A stretch of 64,000 bases of DNA from Zobellia roscoffensis (GTDB lineage Bacteria; Bacteroidota; Bacteroidia; Flavobacteriales; Flavobacteriaceae): positions 556,504 through 620,503 of the forward strand of contig NZ_JADDXT010000002.1 of the NCBI RefSeq assembly GCF_015330165.1, read 5' to 3'. Position 1 is the first letter of the stretch; each line of letters starts with the position of its first letter. This document shows, piece after piece, positions 9,201 through 17,135 of the stretch. Made by a program: the position numbers and the translations under genes. The notes beneath the pieces were generated by a model, which was not told the origin of the DNA, made no database searches, and saw nothing but the letters and a program-made list of their open reading frames with translations.

Positions 9201-12200
9201 AGATAAACCTAATTATGAGATTGGTGACAAGGCTGAGATTACATTATACTCAAACTCAGAGGACCTGACCGTAACCGTTACTATTGAGAAGGAAGAAGAA
9301 ATTATTGATATACGTAAGATTCAATTGAACCAAAACTCAAAATCGTTTACAGTCCCGGTTACTGAAAATGATTTAGGAGGATTTGCCATCAATTATACGT
9401 TTTCTGCCTATAATTCCTTTCAGTCGGGTACGTTATCTATTTCTGTGCCTTATCCAGAAAACCGACTTGAAATCGAGACCACTACTTTTAGAAATAAATT
9501 ACAGCCGGGTATGGAAGAGACTTGGTCGTTTAAATTAAAAGGACCTCAAGGCGAAAAAGTATCTGCCGAACTTTTGGCAAGCATGTACGATGCCTCTTTA
9601 GATACTTTTAGACCACACGGATGGAATTTTAATCCACTTGCACGAGGCTCCTATTATTCCTCCATTTACGCTAATGCCCATTCCAGCTTTGGCACGAATT
9701 CATTCCGAACCTATCTGGATACAGACAGATATAGCTACTCACCGCAACAGTACGACTCCTTTAACTGGTTTGGGTTACATTTTGGTAATGGGAACTATAG
9801 CAGAGGTTTATTAACCAGAAAAATGGCAATGAGCGGTGCCCCTGTAGACCTAATGGAGGATAGTGCGCTATTGGAAGAAGTTGTCATTACCTCTTCAATG
9901 GCTCCAGAAGAAAATGAAATTGGGTTAACCAATCACAATACCTCAACTAACAAAGTTGAAAAGAAAACGGATTTAGAAAAAGTACAAATCCGTACAAACC
10001 TTCAGGAAACGGCATTTTTCTTTCCTGAATTACGAACGGATAAAGAAGGAAATGTTTCGTTCAACTTCACCACGCCAGAAGCGCTTACCAAATGGAAACT
10101 ACAATTATTGGCCCATACAAAAGATCTGCACAGTTCTGTTAAGAGGTTAAAGACCGTTACGCAAAAAGAACTAATGGTGATGCCAAACGTACCGCGTTTT
10201 CTGCGTGAAGGTGATGAAATCAGCATAAGTACTAAAATTGCGAACCTCACGGATAAAAAGCTATCTGGACAAGCGAAACTTATACTTGTTGATGTACTTT
10301 CAGGAAAAGACGTCACCGAACAATTATTAAGTACGAAAGCTCAAAATGAATTCGCGGTAGACTCGTTAGGGAACACTCAGGTTTCATGGCAACTTAAAAT
10401 TCCAGAAAACCTTCAGGCCGTTCAGTATACCGTGATAGCAAAAGCGGGCGATTTTAGTGATGGCGAACAAAGTGTGCTTCCCGTTTTGACCAACCGTATG
10501 TTAGTTACGGAAACCTTACCGATGTGGGTACGTAGCAATCAGACCAAAACCTTTGTTTTAGATAAATTGAGGGATAATACCTCAACTACAATACAACATC
10601 ATAAACTTACTTTGGAAATCACTTCCAACCCAGCTTGGTATGCCGTTCAGGCACTGCCATATTTAATGGAGTATCCTTATGACTGTAACGAGCAAACTTT
10701 TGCCCGATACTATGCCAACACTTTGGCAAGCCATATTGCGAATTCAAACAAAAGAATAAAAGCGGTATTTGACCAATGGGCCAGTTCCGATGCGTTACTG
10801 AGCAACTTGGAAAAGAATGAAGAACTGAAATCCCTTTTAATTCAAGAAACCCCATGGTTACGCGATGCGCAATCTGAGACCGAACAGAAAAAACGAATTG
10901 CGCTTTTATTCGACCTCAACAAAATGAAAGATGCACAGAGCCGTGCACTTGATAAATTGAAGAACAACCAAAAATCATCCGGGGCATGGCCGTGGTTTAG
11001 CGGTGGTTCTGACAACCGGTTCATCACCCAACATATTATTACGGGAATTGGCCATTTAAACAAACTGAACGTAACCTCTGCCACACCCGAAAACCAGTCT
11101 AAAGCGGAAGAAATGACCCGAAAGGCCATTGCTTATTTGGATGCCGAATTTGTAGAAGAGTACGAGCAAATGAAGAAATACGCTTCCAACATAAATCATG
11201 ATCATTTAAGCCAGATACAAATTCACTATTTGTACATGCGCAGCTTCTTTACCGATATTAAAACCTCAAAGGAAGTCGATAAAATTAGGGCGTATTATCT
11301 TGGACAAGCTAAAAAATATTGGACCAAAAAAGGGCTTTATTCCAAAGGCATGTTGGCATTGACCTTAAAAAGGATGGGAGACACCGCCACGGCTAATAAA
11401 ATTCTTAAAGGACTTAAGGAAAACAGTATTATTTCAGAAGAATTAGGAATGTACTGGAAAGAAAACACCGCCTCTTGGTCTTGGTACCAGGCACCCATTG
11501 AAACGCAAGCGCTTTTGATAGAAGCTTTTGGTGAAATAGAAAACGACACTGAAACTATTGACAACTTAAAAATTTGGCTCCTAAAACATAAACAGACCAA
11601 CCAATGGTCTACAACCAAAGCTACATCGGAAGCCGTTTACGCACTTCTTCTACAGGGCAGCGATTGGCTTTCCGTTACCGATGCAGTTGATGTTACGGTT
11701 GGAGGTAAAGCAATTGATGGTGAAAAACTAGAAAACACTAAAGTGGAAGCAGGAACAGGATACTTTAAAACCTCTTGGAACACGATTGAAGTAGAGCCAC
11801 AGATGGCCGAAGTACAGCTAACCAAAAAAGGGAATGGCATTGCCTGGGGTGCCCTTTACTGGCAATATTTTGAGGACCTTGATAAGATTACATCAGCAAA
11901 AACCCCTTTGCAGCTTAAGAAAAAATTATTTCTTAAGAAGGATACAGATACAGGTGAAAAAATAACAGAAATCACCAAAGCTACATCCTTAAAAGTGGGT
12001 GATTTAGTAAAGGTGAGAATTGAACTTCGTGCTGACCGAGATATGGAATTCGTTCATATAAAAGACATGCGAGCAGCTGGTTTTGAGCCTGTAAATGTAA
12101 TTTCAAGTTATAAATGGCAAGATGGGCTTGGCTATTATGAAAGCACGAAAGATGCCAGTACCAATTTCTTTTTCGATTATTTACCAAAGGGAGTTCATGT

Positions 12201-12327
12201 CTTTGAATATGACGTAAGAGTAAACAATGCCGGAGAATTCAGCAATGGCGTAACTACCATTCAAAGCATGTATGCTCCTGAGTTTTCAAGTCATTCTGAG
12301 GGTGTGCGGGTGGTGGTTGGTGAATAG
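6277..12327 (+). CDS. Alpha-2-macroglobulin family protein with thioester motif
   Basis: A 2016-residue exported protein. The signal peptide runs to about residue 19 (MLSAQ). The N-terminal 300 or so residues are helical. They are followed by macroglobulin (MG) domains including the bait-flanking FTDRSIYRPGQPVYFKG segment (about 590-607), then ETAFFFPELRTDKEG and the complement-like helical domain. In that domain the thioester motif is intact: CNEQ at 1470-1473 within YPYDCNEQTFARY. Bacterial A2Ms are periplasmic or surface traps for foreign proteases, usually paired with PbpC; no penicillin-binding protein is nearby here. Unusually, residues about 1199-1207 (LEEVVITSS) resemble the plug start of TonB-dependent receptors. 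A remnant of a second A2M gene lies at 16973-17119. It has no close upstream partner and is probably monocistronic. Confidence 0.95.
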   Translation: MKRLSLVLTVILFSQMLSAQDSGDPYTSLWKKVQKLESEDLTKSALEMVETISAKAEKEKNSEQTVKALLFTSKYIMTLEEDSQLTIINRFKAEIKKAETPTKNILESYLANLYWQYFQQNRYQFYNRTSTETKVDHVDFRTWDLTTLFHEIKLHFTASLENPKELQNTDLQGFEELLNQQKGSGSFRPTLYDILAHTALQFFKSDESNITRPADKYEINDTETICEAYQFAHHNLSTKDKTSLQARVLKVYQELILFHFGEPDLKPLVMADIERLNFVYQNGIFKNKETLYEETLKNSAEQLKRHETSALYRYELAKLYHTQGQAYQPKTNEEPRWKKKEAIVLCDEVIAKFPDSMGAEQCKSLKSQILAPTLSMVTEKYIPVNQPSKLLVNYKNLTSLQLSAYEVDNKQIKELNSLYPQKKQLSFIKKLKQKKSWSAQLQNEKDYQQHGIEVLLPPLENGQYIILATPEQKSKDSFAFSQIQVTNMALIETNAQSEKKYQVINRNSGKPISGAKMKFTYLQNYNKPYASKTEKTDKMGFATLPLTNDNWNDVSVEINHNDEKAYFGNYYVNKKPEKSRANEATNKIFLFTDRSIYRPGQPVYFKGILIETFEEKSKVVANEKVSATLYDVNDQEITELEFKTNEFGSFNGEFILPSSGLTGDFHIETDGISLDAYNTHYFSVEEYKRPKFETSFEPVTATYKVNDSIKVTGSATAYAGSKITDAKVSYRVKRAVYFPRWFYWRMPHYNNAPQEIAHGETTTDASGSFDLKFKAIPDNSVSKEHLPTFTYEISADVTDINGETHSTTTFVSVGYHALTANISVPEQWNKDKNEDNVTISTSNLNGQPISAKGTLKMYKLQAPKQVLRSRSWPAPDYKNWSKEEYQNLFPHEAYDKEDQAIHWAKGKLVWQTDFDTEKSSTFDIKNLKKWESGKYVIELETKDKFGQVVKEKAITTLFSDTDKQLADNHLFDIKIDKPNYEIGDKAEITLYSNSEDLTVTVTIEKEEEIIDIRKIQLNQNSKSFTVPVTENDLGGFAINYTFSAYNSFQSGTLSISVPYPENRLEIETTTFRNKLQPGMEETWSFKLKGPQGEKVSAELLASMYDASLDTFRPHGWNFNPLARGSYYSSIYANAHSSFGTNSFRTYLDTDRYSYSPQQYDSFNWFGLHFGNGNYSRGLLTRKMAMSGAPVDLMEDSALLEEVVITSSMAPEENEIGLTNHNTSTNKVEKKTDLEKVQIRTNLQETAFFFPELRTDKEGNVSFNFTTPEALTKWKLQLLAHTKDLHSSVKRLKTVTQKELMVMPNVPRFLREGDEISISTKIANLTDKKLSGQAKLILVDVLSGKDVTEQLLSTKAQNEFAVDSLGNTQVSWQLKIPENLQAVQYTVIAKAGDFSDGEQSVLPVLTNRMLVTETLPMWVRSNQTKTFVLDKLRDNTSTTIQHHKLTLEITSNPAWYAVQALPYLMEYPYDCNEQTFARYYANTLASHIANSNKRIKAVFDQWASSDALLSNLEKNEELKSLLIQETPWLRDAQSETEQKKRIALLFDLNKMKDAQSRALDKLKNNQKSSGAWPWFSGGSDNRFITQHIITGIGHLNKLNVTSATPENQSKAEEMTRKAIAYLDAEFVEEYEQMKKYASNINHDHLSQIQIHYLYMRSFFTDIKTSKEVDKIRAYYLGQAKKYWTKKGLYSKGMLALTLKRMGDTATANKILKGLKENSIISEELGMYWKENTASWSWYQAPIETQALLIEAFGEIENDTETIDNLKIWLLKHKQTNQWSTTKATSEAVYALLLQGSDWLSVTDAVDVTVGGKAIDGEKLENTKVEAGTGYFKTSWNTIEVEPQMAEVQLTKKGNGIAWGALYWQYFEDLDKITSAKTPLQLKKKLFLKKDTDTGEKITEITKATSLKVGDLVKVRIELRADRDMEFVHIKDMRAAGFEPVNVISSYKWQDGLGYYESTKDASTNFFFDYLPKGVHVFEYDVRVNNAGEFSNGVTTIQSMYAPEFSSHSEGVRVVVGE

Positions 12328-12361
12328 TAGTTTGTAGTTCAATATAAACTTGCGGATAAAT

Positions 12362-13093
12362 TTACAAACTCATGCGGTCTTTAAAAAGGTAAGATTGTCG
12401 CCTAGAAACTTCAACTTCCACTCCGTTTTTCATGGTAAGTTTTAGTTTTCCGTTAAACCATGGCACCACATCTCCAATATAATTGGTATTGATGATTTGT
12501 TGTCTATTCGCTCTAAAAAAGTTCTGAGTAGGCAGTTTTTCCTCTACTTGATTTAGGGATTTGTAGAGCATTGGATTTTGGTCTTCAAAAAAAACTCGGG
12601 TATAATTACCCACAATATCAAAATGCGAAATATCCCCAATTTTGACCAACCAGCATTTCTCTCCATCTTTAATGAATATCTGGCTGTTTTCCGTCAACCG
12701 CTCACTCTTTAGTTCTTCTGGGGCCTTAGTTTTCTCAATTTTACTTTTAACCTTTTCTATCGCCAATGCAAAACGGCTTTCGCTTATTGGTTTTAAAAGA
12801 TAGTCCAACGCATTATACTCAAAAGATTTAATAGCAAATTCGTCATAGGCTGTAGTGAAAACCGTTATTGGAACCTCATCGAGCATTTCCAATAGCTCAA
12901 AACCATCCTTTTCTGGCATATTTATATCTAATAATAGAAGCTCGGGTTTTGTTTTTTTTATCAACTCTACCCCATTGTCAACATTTTCTGCTTCGCCTAT
13001 CAACTCAATTTCAGAATAGTCTTTTAACAATTCTTTCAATTCGTTTCTTGCCAGTCTTGAATCTTCAACTATTACCGCTCTAATCTGTTTCAT
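12362..13093 (-). CDS. LytTR-family response regulator
   Basis: A 243-residue transcription factor. The receiver domain (about 1-120) has the acidic pair E10/D11, the phospho-acceptor D56 in LLLLDINMP, T80/T81 and K101 in LLKPISES. The LytTR DNA-binding domain (about 140-243) has the NYTRVFFEDQ segment, the LPTQNFFRANRQQIIN segment and the C-terminal VEVSRRQ. LytTR regulators of this class bind direct repeats in promoters and are switched by LytS/YehU-type membrane kinases. The coding sequence overlaps the start of the kinase gene by 4 bases (ATGA), so the two are translationally coupled. Its own target genes are not evident. The cluster of small exported or membrane proteins upstream is a plausible candidate but is untested. 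Confidence 0.95.
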   Translation of the reverse strand: MKQIRAVIVEDSRLARNELKELLKDYSEIELIGEAENVDNGVELIKKTKPELLLLDINMPEKDGFELLEMLDEVPITVFTTAYDEFAIKSFEYNALDYLLKPISESRFALAIEKVKSKIEKTKAPEELKSERLTENSQIFIKDGEKCWLVKIGDISHFDIVGNYTRVFFEDQNPMLYKSLNQVEEKLPTQNFFRANRQQIINTNYIGDVVPWFNGKLKLTMKNGVEVEVSRRQSYLFKDRMSL

Positions 13094-14142
13094 TCTAATG
13101 GAATTTTTATGCTAGCAACAACCTCACCTTCTATCTCTTTTAATGAAAAAGAAGCCTTTTGACCATGCAAGAGGCGCAATCGTTGCCGGATATTTTTTAA
13201 CCCCAGCTGCGTAGAGTCCTTCGCTATTTTTAATTTTCCCGTATTTGCTACGGTTATAAATAAGTTTTCGTTGTCTTTTGTAACGTTCAATGTTATAGCT
13301 CCTCCATCTTTGAGATTGGCAATCCCGTGCTTAGCGGCATTCTCTATCAACAACTGAATTATCATAGGAGGTATAGGAATCTGTAATGCTTCTTCATCTA
13401 TTTCTTCAACATATTGCAACCGATCTTCCATTTGTATTTTTGAAAGCGCAATATAGTTTTCTACCATTTCCAACTCTTCACATAATGGAATAGCATCTAC
13501 AGTATTTTTGGCAAATGCATATTCCAACATTTCCGATAGTTTGGAAATCATTTCTTGCGATTTACCCACATCTTCAAGCATCAATCCCCTGACATTATTT
13601 ATACTATTGAATAAAAAATGTGGATTTATTTGCCCTTTTAAAGTATTCAATTGTGCCTCTCTCAAGGTGGTATTTAATTCTAATTGTAATAGGTGATTTT
13701 TATTCGCTTCCAAGATAAATTTGAATATAAAATATACAATGGTCCATAACAGTACTATTACAGTTGTATCGAATATTCTAATTATGAAATTTACATTCTC
13801 CTTAAGCCATTCCAATTCACCGTCAGTTTTACCCCATATTTTTTCATATGCCAATTCAAATAAACTTACAAGCGAGTATATCAAGGCCGAACAGGATACA
13901 AATGCAACAAGTAATCTAATCACGTTTTTTTTACTAAAAATTTCAAAATCTACATTGTTTTTCAAATAGATTCTATAAATAGACGTAGAAATAATTGCCG
14001 ATAAACCTGAAGTTAAAAAATCATATACCCTGTAGGTAAAGCTAAACTCTTTGAAAAGAAATACAGTAGAGTAAACTGCATACCATCCCAATATTTGCAA
14101 AATATAGAAAAGTAACTCTTTTCGAAGTCTAGTTATTTTCAT
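13090..14142 (-). CDS. LytS/YehU-type sensor histidine kinase
   Basis: A 350-residue membrane kinase. Four predicted membrane segments fill residues 10-145, followed by a short coiled coil, a His_kinase domain with phospho-accepting H175 in QINPHFLFNSINN, and an ATPase domain. The N-box is IENAAKHG (N268), the G1 box VANTGKL and the G2 region GLKNIRQRLRLLHG. It has no large periplasmic domain, so it senses something in or near the membrane. It lies between a degenerate paralog upstream (gap of 1 base) and its LytTR regulator downstream (4-base overlap). It should phosphorylate D56 of that regulator. It may form dimers with the upstream pseudo-kinase. Confidence 0.95.
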   Translation of the reverse strand: MKITRLRKELLFYILQILGWYAVYSTVFLFKEFSFTYRVYDFLTSGLSAIISTSIYRIYLKNNVDFEIFSKKNVIRLLVAFVSCSALIYSLVSLFELAYEKIWGKTDGELEWLKENVNFIIRIFDTTVIVLLWTIVYFIFKFILEANKNHLLQLELNTTLREAQLNTLKGQINPHFLFNSINNVRGLMLEDVGKSQEMISKLSEMLEYAFAKNTVDAIPLCEELEMVENYIALSKIQMEDRLQYVEEIDEEALQIPIPPMIIQLLIENAAKHGIANLKDGGAITLNVTKDNENLFITVANTGKLKIAKDSTQLGLKNIRQRLRLLHGQKASFSLKEIEGEVVASIKIPLE

Positions 14143-14143
14143 T

Positions 14144-15217
14144 TTACTTTTCTTCTGTTCTGTTTTGATATCTAGGAATATAGAGCTTAATTAGTTTTTG
14201 TTCTTTAATAATACTTAAAGTACCTCTCTTACCATACAAAAGCCTCAAGCGTTGATTGACTTTTTTAAATCCAGTATCTTCTTTCAGACCCGTATTTAAA
14301 ACTCCACTTGTATGTAAACCTAGTACCATATTATCATCTAAATTTTCACAATACAGCCTTAATTCTCTTTTGTTAGCTCCATTTACAACAGCATCATCCA
14401 ACATTAATTCAAACATACTTATTAACAACATTGGAGGAACTGTGTTATCCAAAAATTCGGAGTTCATTTCGTTACTTAGTTTGATAGTATTGGGAGCATC
14501 AATTTGATATAGTTCTAAGTATTTCTGTACCATATCCATTTCATGACTAATAGATATGCTCTTCACATTTTGATTTGAAAGAGAATACCTTAAAAGCTCT
14601 GAAAGATCTGTAAGCATTTTTCTAGCGTTTTTTGTATCCAAAGGCATTTGTTTTCTAATACTATGTAACACCTTTATTAAAAATTTACCATTTACATGAC
14701 CTTGTAAAATATTTAATTGAGCATTCTTTATACTTTCACGCAATTGCAATCTTTCTATTCTATTTTGATTATGATTACGAAGAGACTTTACAATGTAATA
14801 CAATAACGTCCATACACTTAACAAAGCCAATCCAAGAATCATTGGCCCCAATGTAATTGCTATACCTTCATGTTCCTTATGAGTTTCAGAGCCACTGCCC
14901 GCATGGTCAAGTACTATAAAGTGTTTAAATAAATATAATATCAGTACCCAAAGCATACAACATACAAATGCCAGACCAATAACCCTTGAAATATTTATGA
15001 GATTAAATTCCAGAGTTGAATACTTCTTTAACAACCACCTATATATACTAGTAGTAATTACACCCGCGATAAAAATAGAGCTACTTATTAAGGTCGTGTC
15101 AAAAAGAGAATTGCCATCGATAAAAGCAGCATAACCAATAAAAAAAAATATAATTCCCCACCCCAGGATTTGAAGTACCCAGAAAAGATGTTTACCTAAA
15201 AAAGTAAATATTCTCAT
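14144..15217 (-). CDS. Degenerate LytS-like kinase (probable pseudo-histidine-kinase)
   Basis: A 357-residue paralog of the next gene. It has the same layout: four membrane segments (about 10-145), linker (NRIERLQLRESIKNAQLN), His_kinase-like domain and C-terminal ATPase-like domain. The alignment shows the catalytic residues are lost. The NPHFLFN motif reads NGKFLIK (K178 replaces His). The N-box Glu-Asn-Ala-Ala-Lys-His-Gly reads Asp-Asp-Ala-Val-Val-Asn-Gly (274-280), with Asn changed to Asp. The G1 segment VANTGKL reads LHTSGVL. The late NQRLRLLYG segment is kept, so the fold is probably intact. The frame is full-length with no stop, so the gene looks maintained rather than decaying. A role as a regulatory or sensory partner of the active kinase is an inference. 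Confidence 0.85.
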   Translation of the reverse strand: MRIFTFLGKHLFWVLQILGWGIIFFFIGYAAFIDGNSLFDTTLISSSIFIAGVITTSIYRWLLKKYSTLEFNLINISRVIGLAFVCCMLWVLILYLFKHFIVLDHAGSGSETHKEHEGIAITLGPMILGLALLSVWTLLYYIVKSLRNHNQNRIERLQLRESIKNAQLNILQGHVNGKFLIKVLHSIRKQMPLDTKNARKMLTDLSELLRYSLSNQNVKSISISHEMDMVQKYLELYQIDAPNTIKLSNEMNSEFLDNTVPPMLLISMFELMLDDAVVNGANKRELRLYCENLDDNMVLGLHTSGVLNTGLKEDTGFKKVNQRLRLLYGKRGTLSIIKEQKLIKLYIPRYQNRTEEK

Positions 15218-15595
15218 TTAATAATTAATTGATAAAGATTTTCTGGTCAGGGCATAATAAACAACATAATACCAACCAAGAAGACCGTGAAGAAGGACAA
15301 GATAAAAAACATTTCTTTTCTCCAAAGAGGCCACCAATGCAAGAAGATTACCAAAAAACAACCCACTTTGAAAATAAAAAATCACCATCATTCCAAATGA
15401 ATACCCAAAAGCAACTCCTGCCTTATAAGCAGGAGAATTAACACCGGCACTATCCGCTACACCGTGTAAAAAACCATAATGGGCAATTGCTCCAATTACA
15501 AGAAAGAATATTATTATACCCACTATTATTAGGACCGCCAAGCCAAAATTTTTATAATTTTTGGCTTGTTGGGTTTTTATTTTATCGTTTGTCAT
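15218..15595 (-). CDS. Small membrane protein of the LytTR locus
   Basis: I do not recognise the family. From the ATG at 15595 it is 125 residues: a short polar N-terminus (MTNDKIKTQQAKNYKN), then three or four hydrophobic segments (about 16-40, 52-80, 85-105, with LHGLLGWYYVVYYALTRK at the end). An upstream ATG in frame would add 17 hydrophobic residues. I prefer the internal start because the added stretch is unlike a typical N-terminus. The stop codon directly abuts the pseudo-kinase start, making it the first gene of a four-gene unit with the two LytS-like proteins and the LytTR regulator. Its position suggests a membrane sensor or partner subunit. This is inference only. Confidence 0.7.
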   Translation of the reverse strand: MTNDKIKTQQAKNYKNFGLAVLIIVGIIIFFLVIGAIAHYGFLHGVADSAGVNSPAYKAGVAFGYSFGMMVIFYFQSGLFFGNLLALVASLEKRNVFYLVLLHGLLGWYYVVYYALTRKSLSINY

Positions 15596-15902
15596 TTTAC
15601 CATAAATTACGATTGCCTTTGCATACATATAGAGCATGAAGTTCAAATATAGGTGTTTTGAACGCTCCCCTTAAACGATGAACGTTTTATCATCTAAGAA
15701 CTATCTCAGCTAGCAATTCAATTAAAAATTTTAGTACGATTAGCATTCTCTGTTATTTTAAATTAGTGCCTTTAGCATTTCTAGAACTTTCAAAAAGATT
15801 TATAGAAACGGTGAGAAATAACACATGGAATGGTTTAGAATTACAGTACTATACTGCAGAGATAAAAATGATGGTTTCTAACAATCACCGGAATTTATTT
15901 TT
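15596..15902. other. Intergenic region, about 307 bases, no gene seen
   Basis: It sits between the small membrane protein (which starts at 15595 on the minus strand) and the 126-residue protein whose 3' end is at 15903. It is AT-rich with no open frame of note. It should contain the promoter of the LytTR operon on the minus strand, but I found no clean TTG/TAnnTTTG pair. Confidence 0.4.
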
Positions 15903-16283
15903 TTAATTAACTGCCATCTCAAAAACACGATAGACAACCCTGCCCAACTCTAGCCCTAAAAAGCCACCTATGGCAAGGCAAAGAGCAATACTCAAAGCAG
16001 TACGAAGAAATATTTTTCGCTTATCCGAAACGCTGACAATGTTCTCTTCTTTTTGTAAAAGCCCATTTTTATATATTGATACACCTACACCTCCGATGTA
16101 TAAAAAACTTAGATATGGCTTTAGTCTGTAATTATTATCTCCTATTTTGAAATGATGGTCTTTTCCAAACCATGAAAACCCCTCAGAGACTTTTTTACAA
16201 TTCACAAGAATAGACTCCACTCCAAAAAAAGAATTATACACTTCCACATTTTTATTTTCTATACGATAATTAGCATGTTTCAT
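15903..16283 (-). CDS. Small C-terminally anchored protein, paralog A
   Basis: A 126-residue protein of unknown family. Residues 1-85 look like a compact beta-rich domain (NYRIENKNVEVYNSFFG, then ILVN.KKVSEG, then FKIGDNNYRLKP). A single hydrophobic helix follows at about 92-117 (TALSIALCLAIGGFLGLELG). There is no signal peptide, so a cytoplasmic domain on a tail anchor is the simplest reading. It is clearly related to the 124-residue protein at 17136-17510: same length, same FG.E.(I/V)L.N.K.VS line, same (F/T)-x-IG-(D/E)-N-x-Y-R/W motif, same C-terminal helix. The pair flanks the ankyrin gene and the A2M scar. Confidence 0.75.
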   Translation of the reverse strand: MKHANYRIENKNVEVYNSFFGVESILVNCKKVSEGFSWFGKDHHFKIGDNNYRLKPYLSFLYIGGVGVSIYKNGLLQKEENIVSVSDKRKIFLRTALSIALCLAIGGFLGLELGRVVYRVFEMAVN

Positions 16284-16365
16284 AATATGTTTGATTTATT
16301 GATTATTTCTAGTTGAACGGATATAGAGGAGTCTCTAAAAGACTCCTATGTGTTTCACAAAAAGC

Positions 16366-16752
16366 TTATATAGATTGTAGTAATGCTACCGCATCCTCTG
16401 CGTTACTCAATTTTGCATAGTCTAATGCTGTCATACCTAATTTGGATTTTTCCGTTAAGTCCGCTCCCTTTTTAATCAATAATTGAACTAATTCTACATT
16501 GTTATATCTAGCGGCATACATTATTGGAGTCATCCCCATAGTTTTATCCTTTACCTCAACGTCAGAGCCTAGTTCCAAAAACTTTTTAACCGTTTCATAA
16601 TCATTTTGAGCAACAGCCAAACTTAAAGGTGCTACGTTGGTTGTTGTTGCTTTTATTGGTCGTATTGCTTTGTCAGAAGGTTTATTGTTTGCATTTGCAG
16701 TAGTAGACATTAAACTAACTAGAATTCCGAAGGCGATTACTGATTTTCTCAT
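16366..16752 (-). CDS. Exported ankyrin-repeat protein
   Basis: A 128-residue protein with a clear signal peptide (MRKSVIAFGILVSLMSTTANA) and about three ankyrin repeats covering residues 45-128. Typical repeat consensus is visible: PLSLAVAQNDYETVKKFLELG, then GMTPIMYAARYNNVELVQLL, then GMTALDYAKLSNAEDAVALL. Small periplasmic ankyrin proteins usually bind a partner protein; in some bacteria they protect or inhibit enzymes such as catalase. No enzyme partner is encoded next to it. It lies between two paralogous tail-anchored proteins on the same strand, with an 82-base gap to the one downstream. Confidence 0.85.
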   Translation of the reverse strand: MRKSVIAFGILVSLMSTTANANNKPSDKAIRPIKATTTNVAPLSLAVAQNDYETVKKFLELGSDVEVKDKTMGMTPIMYAARYNNVELVQLLIKKGADLTEKSKLGMTALDYAKLSNAEDAVALLQSI

Positions 16753-16972
16753 GATATTAAATTTAAATTGTTATTGATTTGTTTTTTATTTCTGATGTAA
16801 AAGTAGCTCACCCTCTTAGGATTAGAAACGAATTTATGACCAACGGTAATTTTGACAATGCGAACGGAAGCAATAATCCACCTATTATGACGAGCGGTAA
16901 ATACTACAACTTGAATGGTAATTAACCTGTATTTTGAATAGAAAAATAGATGTTACAGTAGCCTTTTAACCA
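16753..16972. other. Intergenic region with a 29-codon frame of unknown origin
   Basis: Between the ankyrin gene and the A2M remnant. The plus strand has a short frame, 16836-16925, that reads like the end of a secreted protein (TNGNFDNANGSNNPP, then SGKYYNLNGN and a stop). It is rich in Asn and Gly and unlike random AT-rich translation, so it may be another gene remnant on the same strand as the A2M scar. No promoter or family match can be supported from here. Confidence 0.35.
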
Positions 16973-17119
16973 CCTCAAAAGTAAATTTTCGTATTTGAAT
17001 ACGACTTAAGAGTAAACAATGCCGGAGATTTCAGTAATGGCATAACTACCATACAAAGTATGTATGCACCTGAGTTTTCTAGTCATTCGGAAGGAGTACG
17101 GGTGGAGGTTGACAACTAA
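16973..17119 (+). pseudogene. Remnant of a second alpha-2-macroglobulin gene (3' end only)
   Basis: The plus strand from 16991 encodes VFEYDLRVNNAGDFSNG... up to a TAA at 17117-17119. It matches the last 42 codons of the intact A2M gene at 12202-12327 with 36 of 42 residues the same, including TTIQSMYAPEFSSHSEGVRV. Most nucleotide differences are at third codon positions, so the copy diverged under selection before it was truncated. Weak similarity goes a few codons further upstream, where a TAA interrupts the frame (16981-16984 region). No other part of an A2M gene is nearby. The strand is opposite to all neighbouring genes here, which fits a deletion scar. Confidence 0.85.
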
Positions 17120-17135
17120 TTTTAATAGTAAGAGC

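Noticed and set aside
12328..12375. Inverted repeat AGTTTGTA/TACAAACT between A2M and the regulator as a terminator
   Set aside because: Short stem, long loop and overlap with the regulator stop codon; no T tract.
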